64,000 nt of DNA, taken from the NCBI GenBank assembly GCA_017467535.1, contig JAFUST010000059.1, positions 23,513-87,512 on the forward strand. Direction: 5' to 3'. The notes beneath the pieces were generated by a model. That model worked only from the letters and a program-made list of their open reading frames with translations. It had not been told where the DNA came from and ran no database searches. The stretch comes from Prevotella sp. (GTDB lineage Bacteria > Bacteroidota > Bacteroidia > Bacteroidales > Bacteroidaceae). Of this stretch, positions 36,414 through 45,549 are shown one piece after another; positions within the stretch are counted from its first letter, which is position 1; every line of letters starts with the position of its first letter. The translations under genes and the position numbers were made by a program.

Positions 36414-37694
36414 ATGAAAAGAGACAACACGGTGTTTGAACTGATTGAGCGCGAGCACCAGCGCCAGTTGAAGGGTATTGAACTCATCGCTTCGGAGAAC
36501 TTCGTGAGCGATCAGGTGATGGAGGCCATGGGCTCCTACCTGACCAACAAGTATGCCGAGGGCTACCCCGGCAAGCGCTACTACGGCGGCTGCCAGGTGG
36601 TGGACGAGGTGGAGAAATTGGCCATCGAGCGCGTCTGCAAACTGTTCGACGCCGAGTATGCCAACGTGCAGCCCCACTCTGGCGCACAGGCCAACGCCGC
36701 CGTGCTGCTGGCCGTGCTGCAGCCGGGCGACACCTTCATGGGTCTGAACCTGGCCCACGGCGGTCACCTCAGCCACGGTTCGCTGGTCAACACCTCCGGC
36801 ATCCTCTATAAGCCCGTGGGCTACAACCTGAACAAGGAGACCGGCCGCGTGGACTATGACGAGATGGAGCAACTGGCCCTGGAGCACAAGCCCAAACTCA
36901 TCATCGGCGGTGGCTCGGCCTACAGCCGTGAGTGGGACTACAAGCGTATGCGCGAGATAGCCGACAAGGTGGGCGCACTGCTGATGATCGACATGGCTCA
37001 CCCCGCAGGCCTGATTGCCGCCGGACTGCTGGAGAACCCCGTCAAGTGGGCTCACATCGTGACCTCTACCACCCATAAGACCCTGCGCGGCCCGCGCGGC
37101 GGCATCATCCTGATGGGCAAGGACTTCCAGAACCCCTGGGGCCTGAAGACCCCGAAGGGCGAGGTGAAGATGATGTCGGCCCTGCTCAACAGCGCCGTCT
37201 TCCCCGGACAGCAGGGCGGCCCGCTGGAGCACGTCATCGCTGCCAAGGCCGTGGCCTTCGGCGAGGCACTGCAGCCCGAGTTCAAGGAGTGGGCCAAGCA
37301 GGTGCAGAAGAACGCCAAGGTGCTGGCCGACGAACTGACCAAGCGCGGCTTCACCATCGTCTCTGGCGGTACCGACAACCACTCGATGCTGGTAGACCTG
37401 CGCTCTAAGTATCCCGACCTGACGGGCAAGGTGGCCGAGAACGCCCTGGTGGCTGCCGACATCACGGTGAACAAGAACATGGTGCCCTTCGACTCGCGCT
37501 CGGCCTTCCAGACCAGCGGCATCCGTCTGGGCACGCCTGCCATCACCACCCGCGGCGCCAAGGAGGATCTGATGATTCAGATTGCTGCCTGGATCGAGGA
37601 GGTGCTCAACGCTCCCGAGAGCGAGGAGGTCATCGCCAGCGTGCGCGCTCGCGTGAATGAGAAGATGAAGGAGTATCCTCTCTTCGCATACTAA
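36414..37694 (+). CDS. glyA: Serine hydroxymethyltransferase
   Basis: PLP enzyme converting serine and tetrahydrofolate to glycine and methylene-THF, 426 residues, cytoplasmic. Visible landmarks: [33 protein letters not shown], the GAQANAAV cofactor loop, [13 protein letters not shown] and the PLP lysine in [14 protein letters not shown]. The length and both ends are normal. The gene for a CotH-type secreted protein follows 12 nt later, with no visible promoter between. Confidence 0.96.
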   Translation: MKRDNTVFELIEREHQRQLKGIELIASENFVSDQVMEAMGSYLTNKYAEGYPGKRYYGGCQVVDEVEKLAIERVCKLFDAEYANVQPHSGAQANAAVLLAVLQPGDTFMGLNLAHGGHLSHGSLVNTSGILYKPVGYNLNKETGRVDYDEMEQLALEHKPKLIIGGGSAYSREWDYKRMREIADKVGALLMIDMAHPAGLIAAGLLENPVKWAHIVTSTTHKTLRGPRGGIILMGKDFQNPWGLKTPKGEVKMMSALLNSAVFPGQQGGPLEHVIAAKAVAFGEALQPEFKEWAKQVQKNAKVLADELTKRGFTIVSGGTDNHSMLVDLRSKYPDLTGKVAENALVAADITVNKNMVPFDSRSAFQTSGIRLGTPAITTRGAKEDLMIQIAAWIEEVLNAPESEEVIASVRARVNEKMKEYPLFAY

Positions 37695-37706
37695 TAAGTA
37701 TCATAG

Positions 37707-39977
37707 ATGAAGAACATACTGACGGCGCTTCTGGCGCTCACCGCATCACTTGCCCTGCTGGCCAACCCTGGCTTTCAGCAGGGCAAGCGCTATCATATCG
37801 TAAGCCAGCAGTATGCCAGCGGCTGCGTGGCCGATGGCTCATCGGCAGGACAGACTACCCCACTCTACTATCTGACCAGCAGCACCTCGGCCGACTATGC
37901 CTACTGGGAAGTAAACGAGGTGGAAAGCGGAGTCTACACCATCAGAAACGCCAGGACCGGCCAGTATGTCACCTACGACGGCGTGCGCAGCGACAACCCC
38001 GTGAGGCGCTACGTCAGCATGACCACTGCCCGTGACGGCAACCGCTCGCTGTGGACCTTCACGCCTCAGGGCGGCTACTACGTCATTCGCAACGCAGACG
38101 TCACGAGCCACATCTGGGATGTGCGTGCCCCGTCGACCGGCACCCCCTACGTGGTGGGCACCTATGCCAACAGCGGCAGTGGCAACAGCAACCAACTGTT
38201 TGCCTTCTACGATGAACAGGGCAAGGCCGTCAGCGAGACCGTCAATATCGATACGCCGCTGAGCAGTGCCCTCGACGACTGGCAGGTGGGAGCCTGCACA
38301 CCTTCCTACATCAGTGATCAGGGCTACTACCTGCAGCCCATCGCCACGACCGCCTTCGGCACAGACCTGACCCTGACCGTCCGCTACACGCCGAAGGAGG
38401 GCTGGGGCACGCTCGCCATCGACGGACAGCCCGTCAGCAGCGGCACCGACTATACCTTTGCCGACGTCAGGGCCTCGAAGACCTACACGCTCAGCATCAG
38501 CCATCAGAACGGCAGCACCGTCAGCCGCCCGCTGACCTTCACCTCACTGCCCGTGGTCAGCATGTACGGCTCGTTCAGCAACGCCTATGCCGAAGGCAAC
38601 ATCATCGTGCAGGAGCCCGGCAAACCGACCTATCCCCTCACCCACATCAAAGCCAAGTGGCGCGGCGGCATCACCAACGGCAGTGACAAGCACAAGCGCA
38701 ACTACCACGTGAAGTTCCTCGACGAGCAGGGCGCGAAAATGGACCAAAAGTTCTTCGGCCTGCGCAACGACAACTCATGGATCCTCGAATCCTGTCAGGT
38801 CGACATGAGCCGCATCCGCAACCGCGTGCTCACCGACCTATGGAACGACTTCGCCGTCAAGCCCTACTACGCCGAGCAGGAGCCGAAGGCACTGACGGGC
38901 ACCCGTGGTCGCTTCGTGGAACTCATCCTCAACGGCGAATACCGCGGCATCTACTGCATGACGGAGGCCATGGACCGCAAGCAGATGAAACTGAAGAAGT
39001 ACGACGAGACGACCGCCACCATGCACGGACAACTGTGGAAGTCGAAAGACTGGAGTTATGCCGTCTTCATGGGCCACAACCGCGACCAGAACACCTACCC
39101 GATGGCGGCCCCCGCCTCGGCCAACAACCAGAGCGAATCGTGGGACCAGTACTACGTGAAATACCCCGACTTCGACGATGTCAAGCCCACCGACTGGAGC
39201 ACGCTGCGGCAGGCCGTCAACTTCGTCTGCACCGCCAGCAATGCCGACTTCAAGGCCCACGTGGCCGACTACTTCGACATGCCGCTCGTCATGGACTACT
39301 ACATCCTGATGGAGACCATCCTCTCCACCGACAATCACGGCAAGAACATGTACTTCGCCGTCTACGACAAGCAGGAAGACAAGCGCATCACCTTCGGCGT
39401 GTGGGACATGGATGCCACCACCGGCCAGCGCTGGAGCGACGCCTACTACCACTCTACGCTGATGCGCCCCGAACAGGACTACACCACCTACATCACCCAG
39501 AACGAGCATGGCGACTACAACCTGTTCCGCCGCATCAAGGCCACCAATCCCGATGACTTCAACATGCAAGTCCGACTGCGCTACCGCGACCTGCGAGAGA
39601 CCTACCTGCAGACCGACGCCGTGGTCAGTCGCTTCGAGAGGCAGTTGGCCGAGTTCAAGACCTGCGGAGCCGCCCAGCGCGAATACCGCAAATGGAGCGG
39701 CGACAGCGACGTGGCCGGCAAGACGCTCAACTTCGACACCGAACTCGACTACCTGCGCGACTGGCTGACCCGTCGTCTGAACTATCTCGACAAGACACGG
39801 TTCCGCATCAGCGAACTGCCCACATCAGGCATCGCCACGGCGATCTCCGCTCCGGAGGCGCATCAGGGCGTCTACACCCTCAACGGACAGAAAGTGGCCG
39901 ACACGCCTGCATCCCTCAACCAGTTGCCAAAGGGCATCTACATCGTCGACGGACGCAAGGTCATCGTAGGCAGATAA
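37707..39977 (+). CDS. Secreted CotH-kinase-family protein with lectin-like N-terminus
   Basis: A 756-residue exported protein (signal peptide about 1-19). Residues 20-180 look like a ricin-type beta-trefoil lectin (KRYHIVSQQYASGCVAD, YWEVNEVESGVYTIRNARTGQYV). A beta-sandwich stretch follows. The CotH domain spans about 330-690, with GEYRGIYCMTEAMDRKQMK and the WDMDATTG acidic motif of these atypical kinases. The C-terminus (GVYTLNGQKV, LPKGIYIVDGRKVIV) looks like a type IX secretion sorting tail, so surface location is likely. In spores CotH phosphorylates coat proteins; the role in Bacteroidota is unknown. It runs convergent with the GH105 gene. Confidence 0.85.
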   Translation: MKNILTALLALTASLALLANPGFQQGKRYHIVSQQYASGCVADGSSAGQTTPLYYLTSSTSADYAYWEVNEVESGVYTIRNARTGQYVTYDGVRSDNPVRRYVSMTTARDGNRSLWTFTPQGGYYVIRNADVTSHIWDVRAPSTGTPYVVGTYANSGSGNSNQLFAFYDEQGKAVSETVNIDTPLSSALDDWQVGACTPSYISDQGYYLQPIATTAFGTDLTLTVRYTPKEGWGTLAIDGQPVSSGTDYTFADVRASKTYTLSISHQNGSTVSRPLTFTSLPVVSMYGSFSNAYAEGNIIVQEPGKPTYPLTHIKAKWRGGITNGSDKHKRNYHVKFLDEQGAKMDQKFFGLRNDNSWILESCQVDMSRIRNRVLTDLWNDFAVKPYYAEQEPKALTGTRGRFVELILNGEYRGIYCMTEAMDRKQMKLKKYDETTATMHGQLWKSKDWSYAVFMGHNRDQNTYPMAAPASANNQSESWDQYYVKYPDFDDVKPTDWSTLRQAVNFVCTASNADFKAHVADYFDMPLVMDYYILMETILSTDNHGKNMYFAVYDKQEDKRITFGVWDMDATTGQRWSDAYYHSTLMRPEQDYTTYITQNEHGDYNLFRRIKATNPDDFNMQVRLRYRDLRETYLQTDAVVSRFERQLAEFKTCGAAQREYRKWSGDSDVAGKTLNFDTELDYLRDWLTRRLNYLDKTRFRISELPTSGIATAISAPEAHQGVYTLNGQKVADTPASLNQLPKGIYIVDGRKVIVGR

Positions 39978-39996
39978 AAAACGACGCTTTCTTCTC

Positions 39997-42321
39997 TTAA
40001 CGCCACACCACCTTTAAAGGTTCGCGAAGGTTGCGCAACGTCCAGTCGGCACGCTGCAGCCATTCGGCCTGCGTCCGCACATCGAACTTCGACCAGGCAG
40101 AACCGAAATAATAAGTGAACGGCTCGCCGGAATAGTTGTCGCGGATGCCCACGGCATGGCGCACGCCCGACTGCTCGACGACCTTGGTCTCCACCAGATT
40201 CTCAGGGAAGAGCAGGCCGAGGAACAACTGGCAGTTGTTCACCGGCACGTTGTCTGTCGGGTCCACATAGAGCACCCTATCCTTGGCCAGGACGAGCGGC
40301 GCCGTGGCCAGAGCAACCTCGGTGTCGGGCGAGGCATAGACAGGCTGGTCGGGCGTATGGAGCACGATGCCGGCAGCCAGTTCCTGCGGCATGGTCATAC
40401 CGTCATACCACACCTTCATGCTACAGAAGTTGGAGCCCTTGTCGAGCGTGATGATGCGATGCTCGGTGATGCTGTCGCCCTCGATGGCCACGGGCTGATA
40501 GTCGAGTTGCACAGTCATGCGCAGCGGGCCGAGGTCGAGCATCCGGTAGTCGCGGAAGCAGTAGGGATAGACCAGTTGGTCGCTGACCATCAGGGCCGGC
40601 GTGCCACAGCCGAGCGTGGGCCCCACCTGATAGACATCGGAGCCGCGGCCGTGGTCGTGGTGATAGGAGTTGAGCCGGTAGAGCGAGTCGCCGCGCTGGC
40701 GGTTCTGCTTGCGCAGGCGCTCCACCTGCGGCATCATGACCACATCCTCCACCCAGTAGCGCTCGTCGAGCACCAGTTCGGGCGTGTTCTTCGTCCACAC
40801 ATCCAGGCCGTAACTCTTCTCGCCCGTCTTCTGCAGGGCAGGACCGTAGACACGGTAGGCACCGCGGTCATTCTCCCAGGCGAAGTCGTCCTTGCGCTCT
40901 GGGAAGATACGGCCGTAGCAGACGGCGGGATAGTTCTTGGGCGTGCCGCGACGGATGGTGAAGGTCTGAGTGCCCTGAGGACGCACACCAGCCTGGATAA
41001 GCACCTGGCCGTCGTGGGTCAACTGGTAGGGCACCTCGAGGCCGGCCACGTCGCAGACAATGAACTGGCGACCACCGGGGATGCCGAGGCGACTGAAGAC
41101 GGTGTCAGCGGGCAAGGCTATCACCTGCTCGCGGTATTCGTCGGAGCCGTTCGTTACCTTTGCGGTCATAGTATGACCGCTAACGGGACGGCTCTCATAG
41201 CGCAGGTGCTCGCAGGCAGCCAGGAGGAAGGCTCCCACGCCGAAGTTGGCCTGCGAATGGGCATCGACGGTCTTGGTGGGATCGGGCTTCTCGCCGATGG
41301 GCTGCACGAAGCCCACACTGCCATCAGGCTGCAGGGCGGTGGTGGTGAGGTACTGCCAGGCCCGCTCGATGACAGGCTCGTAGGCAGCACGGTCGAGCAG
41401 GCCGTTGTTGACGCCCCAGAGCATACCGTAGGTGAAAAAGGCGGTGCCGGAGGTCTCCGGTCCCGGCGCATCGTCCTCGCAGAGCATCGAACGGCTCCAG
41501 TAGCCGCCGGGACGCTGCACGCGGGCCACGCCCTCGGCCAACTGGCGGAAGCGCAGGAGGAAGAAGTCGCGATGGGCATAGTCTTCGGGCATGTCGCTGA
41601 GCACCTTGGCCAGTCCGGCCAGCACCCATCCGTCGCCACGCGCCCAGAAACTCTTGCCGCCATTGCAGGCCGTCTTCACCTTGGGATAGATGTACTTGGC
41701 GTCGCGGTAGTAGAGTTGCTCCACGCTGTCGTACATCAGCGCGTCGGCCCAGCGGAAGTTGTCGTAGAGTTTGTCGAGATACTTCACGTCGCCCGTAGTC
41801 TTGTAGAGTTTGGTCATGACGGGCATCACCATGTAAAGGGCATCGGCCCACCACCAGAAGTCGGTCTCCGGCCGGCGCACCTCATAGTCCATCACCTCCA
41901 GGGCACGGGCTATCTTGTAGTCGCCGCGCTCTATCTCGTAGAGGTCGAGATAGGTCTGGAAGCAGATCTGCCAGTCGCCGAAGAGCACATAGTCCTGCCC
42001 CTCGCCGTAGGTCTTGTACTTCCACTTCGCGGGATCTTTCCCCCGTGCGCCCTGCCACAGATTGTGGCGGGCCCAGGCATCGCTGTAGGCCAACCAGCGG
42101 GCATGGCCCAGCAGGCGATAGGCCTCCATGTTGCCGGTATGGTAGGCAGCCTCGTCCCAGAAAGAGCGCACCTGAACGGGATGGTGCTGCTGCCAGTAGT
42201 CGTTCACGCGGGTGATCATCTCGATGGTCGTGAGCGGCTTCTGCCGGACGGCCTTTTTACGCTTGGCTCCTGCGGCCACACAGACCAGAAGGGCCAGAAG
42301 AAGAAGGGTGAGTCTTCGCAT
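39997..42321 (-). CDS. GH105 unsaturated rhamnogalacturonyl hydrolase fused to DUF4861
   Basis: A 774-residue secreted protein (signal peptide about 1-19, ending VAAGA). Residues 30-375 are a GH88/GH105 alpha/alpha barrel with FWWWADALYM, SFWARGDGWVLAGLAKVL and ETSGTAFFTYGMLWG; such enzymes release the unsaturated uronate left by pectate or rhamnogalacturonan lyases. Residues about 395-774 are a DUF4861 domain like that of the gene at 45550. The linker near residues 380-388 (SGHTMTAK) is encoded by the palindromic element 41159-41192. The next minus-strand gene upstream, DPP-IV-like, ends 4 nt away, so they share a transcript. The substrate is inferred. Confidence 0.88.
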   Translation of the reverse strand: MRRLTLLLLALLVCVAAGAKRKKAVRQKPLTTIEMITRVNDYWQQHHPVQVRSFWDEAAYHTGNMEAYRLLGHARWLAYSDAWARHNLWQGARGKDPAKWKYKTYGEGQDYVLFGDWQICFQTYLDLYEIERGDYKIARALEVMDYEVRRPETDFWWWADALYMVMPVMTKLYKTTGDVKYLDKLYDNFRWADALMYDSVEQLYYRDAKYIYPKVKTACNGGKSFWARGDGWVLAGLAKVLSDMPEDYAHRDFFLLRFRQLAEGVARVQRPGGYWSRSMLCEDDAPGPETSGTAFFTYGMLWGVNNGLLDRAAYEPVIERAWQYLTTTALQPDGSVGFVQPIGEKPDPTKTVDAHSQANFGVGAFLLAACEHLRYESRPVSGHTMTAKVTNGSDEYREQVIALPADTVFSRLGIPGGRQFIVCDVAGLEVPYQLTHDGQVLIQAGVRPQGTQTFTIRRGTPKNYPAVCYGRIFPERKDDFAWENDRGAYRVYGPALQKTGEKSYGLDVWTKNTPELVLDERYWVEDVVMMPQVERLRKQNRQRGDSLYRLNSYHHDHGRGSDVYQVGPTLGCGTPALMVSDQLVYPYCFRDYRMLDLGPLRMTVQLDYQPVAIEGDSITEHRIITLDKGSNFCSMKVWYDGMTMPQELAAGIVLHTPDQPVYASPDTEVALATAPLVLAKDRVLYVDPTDNVPVNNCQLFLGLLFPENLVETKVVEQSGVRHAVGIRDNYSGEPFTYYFGSAWSKFDVRTQAEWLQRADWTLRNLREPLKVVWR
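41159..41192 (+). repeat. 34-nt palindromic element inside the GH105 gene (copy 2)
   Basis: TTTG, then arms GCGGTCAT (41162-41169) and ATGACCGC (41173-41180) around AGT, then a tail ending ACGGGACGGC. It differs from copy 1 (31217-31250) at 7 of 34 positions, four of which form two compensatory base-pair changes. It lies antisense to its host gene, whereas copy 1 is sense to its own. Confidence 0.75.
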
Positions 42322-42325
42322 ATTG

Positions 42326-44488
42326 CTATTGTTTCAGGTTGTCATTGAAGAAGTTGATGCACTGGCGGAACAGATGGTTGCGGGTGTTGCCGCCGCGGAT
42401 GCTGTGGTTCTTGCCGGGATAGACCAGTTGGCGGAAGTCCTTGTCGGCATCGACGAGGGCCTTGACGTACTCGGCGGTATTCTCGAAGTGCACGTTGTCA
42501 TCAGCCAGTCCGTGGACGAGCAGCAGCGAGCCGCTCAGTTGCGAGGCGCGGGCAATGGGGCACACGTCATCGTAGCCGCTGGCGTTCTCCTTAGGCGTGC
42601 GCATGAAGCGCTCGGTGTAGACGGTGTCGTAGTAGCGCCAGCACGTGGGCGGGGCGATGGCGATGCCGCAGCGGAAGACAGGACGGCCCTCCGACATGGA
42701 CATGAGCGTATTCCAGCCGCCGTAACTCCAGCCCCAGATGGCGATGCGGTCCTTATCGACGTAGGACTGCCGGCCCAGCCAGATGGCTGTCTCCACCTGA
42801 TCGCGAGCCTCCAGTTCGCCCAGCCGCAGATAGGTGCACTTCTCGAACTCGGCCCCGCGGCCACCCGTGCCACGACCGTCGACGCATACCACCACATAGC
42901 CCTGCTGGGCCAGATACTGCTCGAGGATGGCTCCCTGGCCATTCATGCCGATGTTCCAGTTGTCCTTCACCTGCTGCGAGCCGGGGCCGCCATACTGATA
43001 CATGATGACGGGATAGCGCTTCTGGGGATTGAAGTCCTTCGGACGGAGCATCCAGCCATTGAGCGTCACGCCCTCCGCGGTGGCAAACGAAAAGAGTTGC
43101 TTGGTGCCCATATCGTAGGAGGCATATTTCTCGGCAAGGTCATGGTTATCAATGAGCGTGACCAGCGTCTTGCCGCTGTTGCTGCAGAGGGTGTAGCGCG
43201 GCACGCTGTTCAGGCTGCTGTAGGTGCAGACGAAGTAGCGGAAGTTGGTGCTGAAGATGGCCGAACTGGTGCCAGCCTGCGGCGTGAGGCAGTCAGTGCG
43301 ACCATTGGCATGGGCCACATAGACACGCACGTCGGCCGGGCCATTGGCATGGGAGGCATAGTAGACGTCGCCCGTCGCCTCGTCGAGCCCGTAGACATCG
43401 GTCACGTCGAAGTCGCCCTGCGTCACCTGCCGTCTCAACTGGCCGTTCAGGCCATAGAGGTAGATGTGGTTGTAGCCGTCGCGCTGGCTGGTCAGCAGGA
43501 GGCTGCTATTGGTGATGATGGCATTGGAAAAGACATCCTCGTTGATATACTTGTCCACCCGGTCCTCTATGATCTGCTGGCAGACGGTGGACATGGGGTT
43601 GGCGGTGAAGATGCGCAGGCAGTCCTGATGGCGGTTGAGGGTGAATACGAGTATCTTGGTGGGGTCGCTGGTGGCCTTGATGCGGGGCACATAGCCGTCG
43701 GCATCGAGGGGCACCTGCAGGGTGCGCGTCTGACGGCTCTTGATGTCGTAACTCATCACCTGCACGCGGGCATTCTGGTCGCCCGGATGGGGGTACTTGT
43801 AGGAATAGTTACTCAGGGGCAGGGCATGCACAGGCACCTGCGTCTCGTCGTAGCGCACCCAGACCACCTGCTTCGAGTCGGCTGTGAAGACGAGGGCAGA
43901 ATTGTGGGAGAACTCCTCCTCGCACACCCAGTCGGGCACGCCGTTGATCACCTCGTTGTGACGACCGTCCTTGGTCAACTGGCTCTCGGCGTTGTTGTAG
44001 AGCAACTTGACCAGATAGATGTTGTTCTCGCGAACGAAGGCCACCTGCTGGCCGTCGGGGCTCCACACAGGCGCCTGCTGCGGACCGCCGTCGCTGAGGG
44101 GCTCCATCTTGTTGTTGGCCACATTATAGATGTAATAGACGGCTGTGAACGAACGGCGATAGATGGCCTTGGTCTGCGTCTGGATGAGCAGATGCTTGCC
44201 ATCGGGGCTGACGATGTAGCCGTCCACGCGATCGATCTTAGCACCACGGGCGGTCTGGACGTCGAAGAGCACGCCAGTCTGCTTGCCGGTCTTGAAGGCG
44301 TAAGTCAATATCTGCTTGCCGTCGCTGCTGATCTGAGCGTATGTCTCGCCATCGGCCAGCGGCTCGACGGCAGCCATCGACTGGGCACGGAAGGCCGCAC
44401 CGGTTACATCTTTCAAACTGAGTTGCTGGCCTGCCAGCACTGGAGCAGCCGCAAAGAGGGCCACAAGGAATTGGGTTATCTTTTTCAT
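42326..44488 (-). CDS. Dipeptidyl peptidase IV-like serine peptidase (S9)
   Basis: A 720-residue exported peptidase (signal peptide about 1-19), probably periplasmic, removing N-terminal dipeptides with Pro/Ala at position 2. Residues 30-470 form the beta-propeller, with DFS9-type repeats such as PVWSPDGQQVAFVRENNIYL. The alpha/beta hydrolase follows, with nucleophile Ser in WGWSYGGW, Asp in HGLADDNVHFEN and His in PGKNHSIRGG. VCVDGRGTGGRG upstream of the nucleophile is typical of DPP-IV/prolyl tripeptidyl peptidases. It has a perfect promoter and leads into the GH105 gene with a 4-nt gap. Confidence 0.92.
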   Translation of the reverse strand: MKKITQFLVALFAAAPVLAGQQLSLKDVTGAAFRAQSMAAVEPLADGETYAQISSDGKQILTYAFKTGKQTGVLFDVQTARGAKIDRVDGYIVSPDGKHLLIQTQTKAIYRRSFTAVYYIYNVANNKMEPLSDGGPQQAPVWSPDGQQVAFVRENNIYLVKLLYNNAESQLTKDGRHNEVINGVPDWVCEEEFSHNSALVFTADSKQVVWVRYDETQVPVHALPLSNYSYKYPHPGDQNARVQVMSYDIKSRQTRTLQVPLDADGYVPRIKATSDPTKILVFTLNRHQDCLRIFTANPMSTVCQQIIEDRVDKYINEDVFSNAIITNSSLLLTSQRDGYNHIYLYGLNGQLRRQVTQGDFDVTDVYGLDEATGDVYYASHANGPADVRVYVAHANGRTDCLTPQAGTSSAIFSTNFRYFVCTYSSLNSVPRYTLCSNSGKTLVTLIDNHDLAEKYASYDMGTKQLFSFATAEGVTLNGWMLRPKDFNPQKRYPVIMYQYGGPGSQQVKDNWNIGMNGQGAILEQYLAQQGYVVVCVDGRGTGGRGAEFEKCTYLRLGELEARDQVETAIWLGRQSYVDKDRIAIWGWSYGGWNTLMSMSEGRPVFRCGIAIAPPTCWRYYDTVYTERFMRTPKENASGYDDVCPIARASQLSGSLLLVHGLADDNVHFENTAEYVKALVDADKDFRQLVYPGKNHSIRGGNTRNHLFRQCINFFNDNLKQ

Positions 44489-44495
44489 ACGACTG

Positions 44496-44527
44496 CAAAG
44501 GTACGAATTATTACTGACACCGCCAAA
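44496..44527 (-). promoter_or_regulatory. Promoter of the DPP-IV-like gene
   Basis: Minus-strand TTTG (complement of 44524-44527), 20 nt, TACCTTTG (complement of 44496-44503), only 7 nt ahead of the ATG. Exact consensus and spacing; the message would have almost no leader. Confidence 0.8.
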
Positions 44528-44563
44528 TTTAGCGGTGCCAATTCTGACGATCGCTGTACGTAA

Positions 44564-45406
44564 TCAGAAACTGCCATCCGCCATAACTGCCATCGAAGAG
44601 AAGACAGGCATGGTCAGCAACTCATCAATACTCATGTCGGGATGGGAGTTCATGTAAGTCTCGACCAAACGAACCTCATCTTGCTGAAAAACAGGGCGTT
44701 CAAGCACACGGTTAACCACCCACTGAATGCGCCCCATGTGGTTGCGACGGGCCTGATGAAGAGCCACAGAGTCGGCCGTCTCAGTCTCGCCTACAATCAA
44801 CGGATAGCGGTTAAGAAGATAGAAACTGATGCAGTCAGGCACAATGAACTGGCGGGTCATCATGGCGCGCTGCTCCTCAGTATAGCCATATCGGAGGTAG
44901 GCGGGATAGTCTTTGCCCAGATATTTATCGAGCGAAATACCCAGCATACCATCGTCCACCACGATGCTCTGGTCGAGCGAACCAATCTGGGTGTAGACGC
45001 GTGGCATCTCCACTGAGGGCAGCAGATGCTGCAAACGTGCGAAGGCTTCCGAGAGTTGACCGTTCAGATCGTCTACCTCGCGATACTGCTTCTCCACATC
45101 ACCCATCAGGCACTGCAGTGTGCTGTCCTGAAAGAAGAGCAGGAAGCGCACGTTGATGTCCGACTCGTCCACCCGCCCGAGGCGCAGCACATCCTCTATC
45201 AGCGCGCGCGTCTCCGAGGGATACCCCGTTTTCATCTGCTGCAAGGCCGCAAAGTCACCCGTAGTCAGATAGAGCATCTCCACCTGATCGAAGCGCTCGA
45301 TGACGATGCCTTCGTCCTCTTCAGCGTCGCCGTTTGGACGCAGTTGCCACTGGCAACCAATGCAGGCTACCAGGCAAACGAACGACAGGAGAAACCATCT
45401 TTTCAT
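44564..45406 (-). CDS. gldB: GldB-like lipoprotein
   Basis: A 280-residue lipoprotein (Cys18 in ACIGC after a MKRW start). The mature region has IVIERFDQVEMLYL, the central SLDKYLGKDYPAYLRYGYTEEQRAMM block and the late ETYMNSHPDMSIDELL stretch, which I recognise as the gliding-motility lipoprotein GldB group. Homologues occur in non-gliding Bacteroidales, where the role is unclear. I chose ATG 45404-45406 because it gives a normal lipoprotein signal; an upstream in-frame ATG at 45472 lies before the promoter -7 box. The gene is monocistronic, ahead of the DPP-IV-like gene. Confidence 0.8.
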   Translation of the reverse strand: MKRWFLLSFVCLVACIGCQWQLRPNGDAEEDEGIVIERFDQVEMLYLTTGDFAALQQMKTGYPSETRALIEDVLRLGRVDESDINVRFLLFFQDSTLQCLMGDVEKQYREVDDLNGQLSEAFARLQHLLPSVEMPRVYTQIGSLDQSIVVDDGMLGISLDKYLGKDYPAYLRYGYTEEQRAMMTRQFIVPDCISFYLLNRYPLIVGETETADSVALHQARRNHMGRIQWVVNRVLERPVFQQDEVRLVETYMNSHPDMSIDELLTMPVFSSMAVMADGSF

Positions 45407-45441
45407 GCAGGAATGAGGCATACGTATGTTAAATAACGCTA

Positions 45442-45473
45442 CAAAAGTACAAAAAAGAGTTGAATTAACCAAA
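45442..45473 (-). promoter_or_regulatory. Promoter of the gldB-like gene
   Basis: Minus-strand TTTG (complement of 45470-45473), 20 nt, TACTTTTG (complement of 45442-45449). Exact spacing and boxes; it supports the start at 45406. Confidence 0.8.
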
Positions 45474-45522
45474 TTTTAACCTAATATTTTTAAAAACTTC
45501 GCGCTTTTAGCCACCTTTTCAC

Positions 45523-45530
45523 TACTTTTG
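45523..45530 (+). promoter_or_regulatory. -7 box ahead of the DUF4861 gene
   Basis: TACTTTTG, a TAnnTTTG match, 19 nt before the ATG. No clear -33 box at the usual distance. Confidence 0.5.
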
Positions 45531-45549
45531 CAGAAAACCAGACTACGAT

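Noticed and set aside
40156-42348. Open frame of 730 codons antisense to the GH105 gene
   Set aside because: Mirror of codon bias; no family features, while the sense gene is complete.
42212-44563. Open frame of 783 codons antisense to the DPP-IV-like gene
   Set aside because: No domain or signal sequence and a biased composition; the sense frame has the full catalytic triad.
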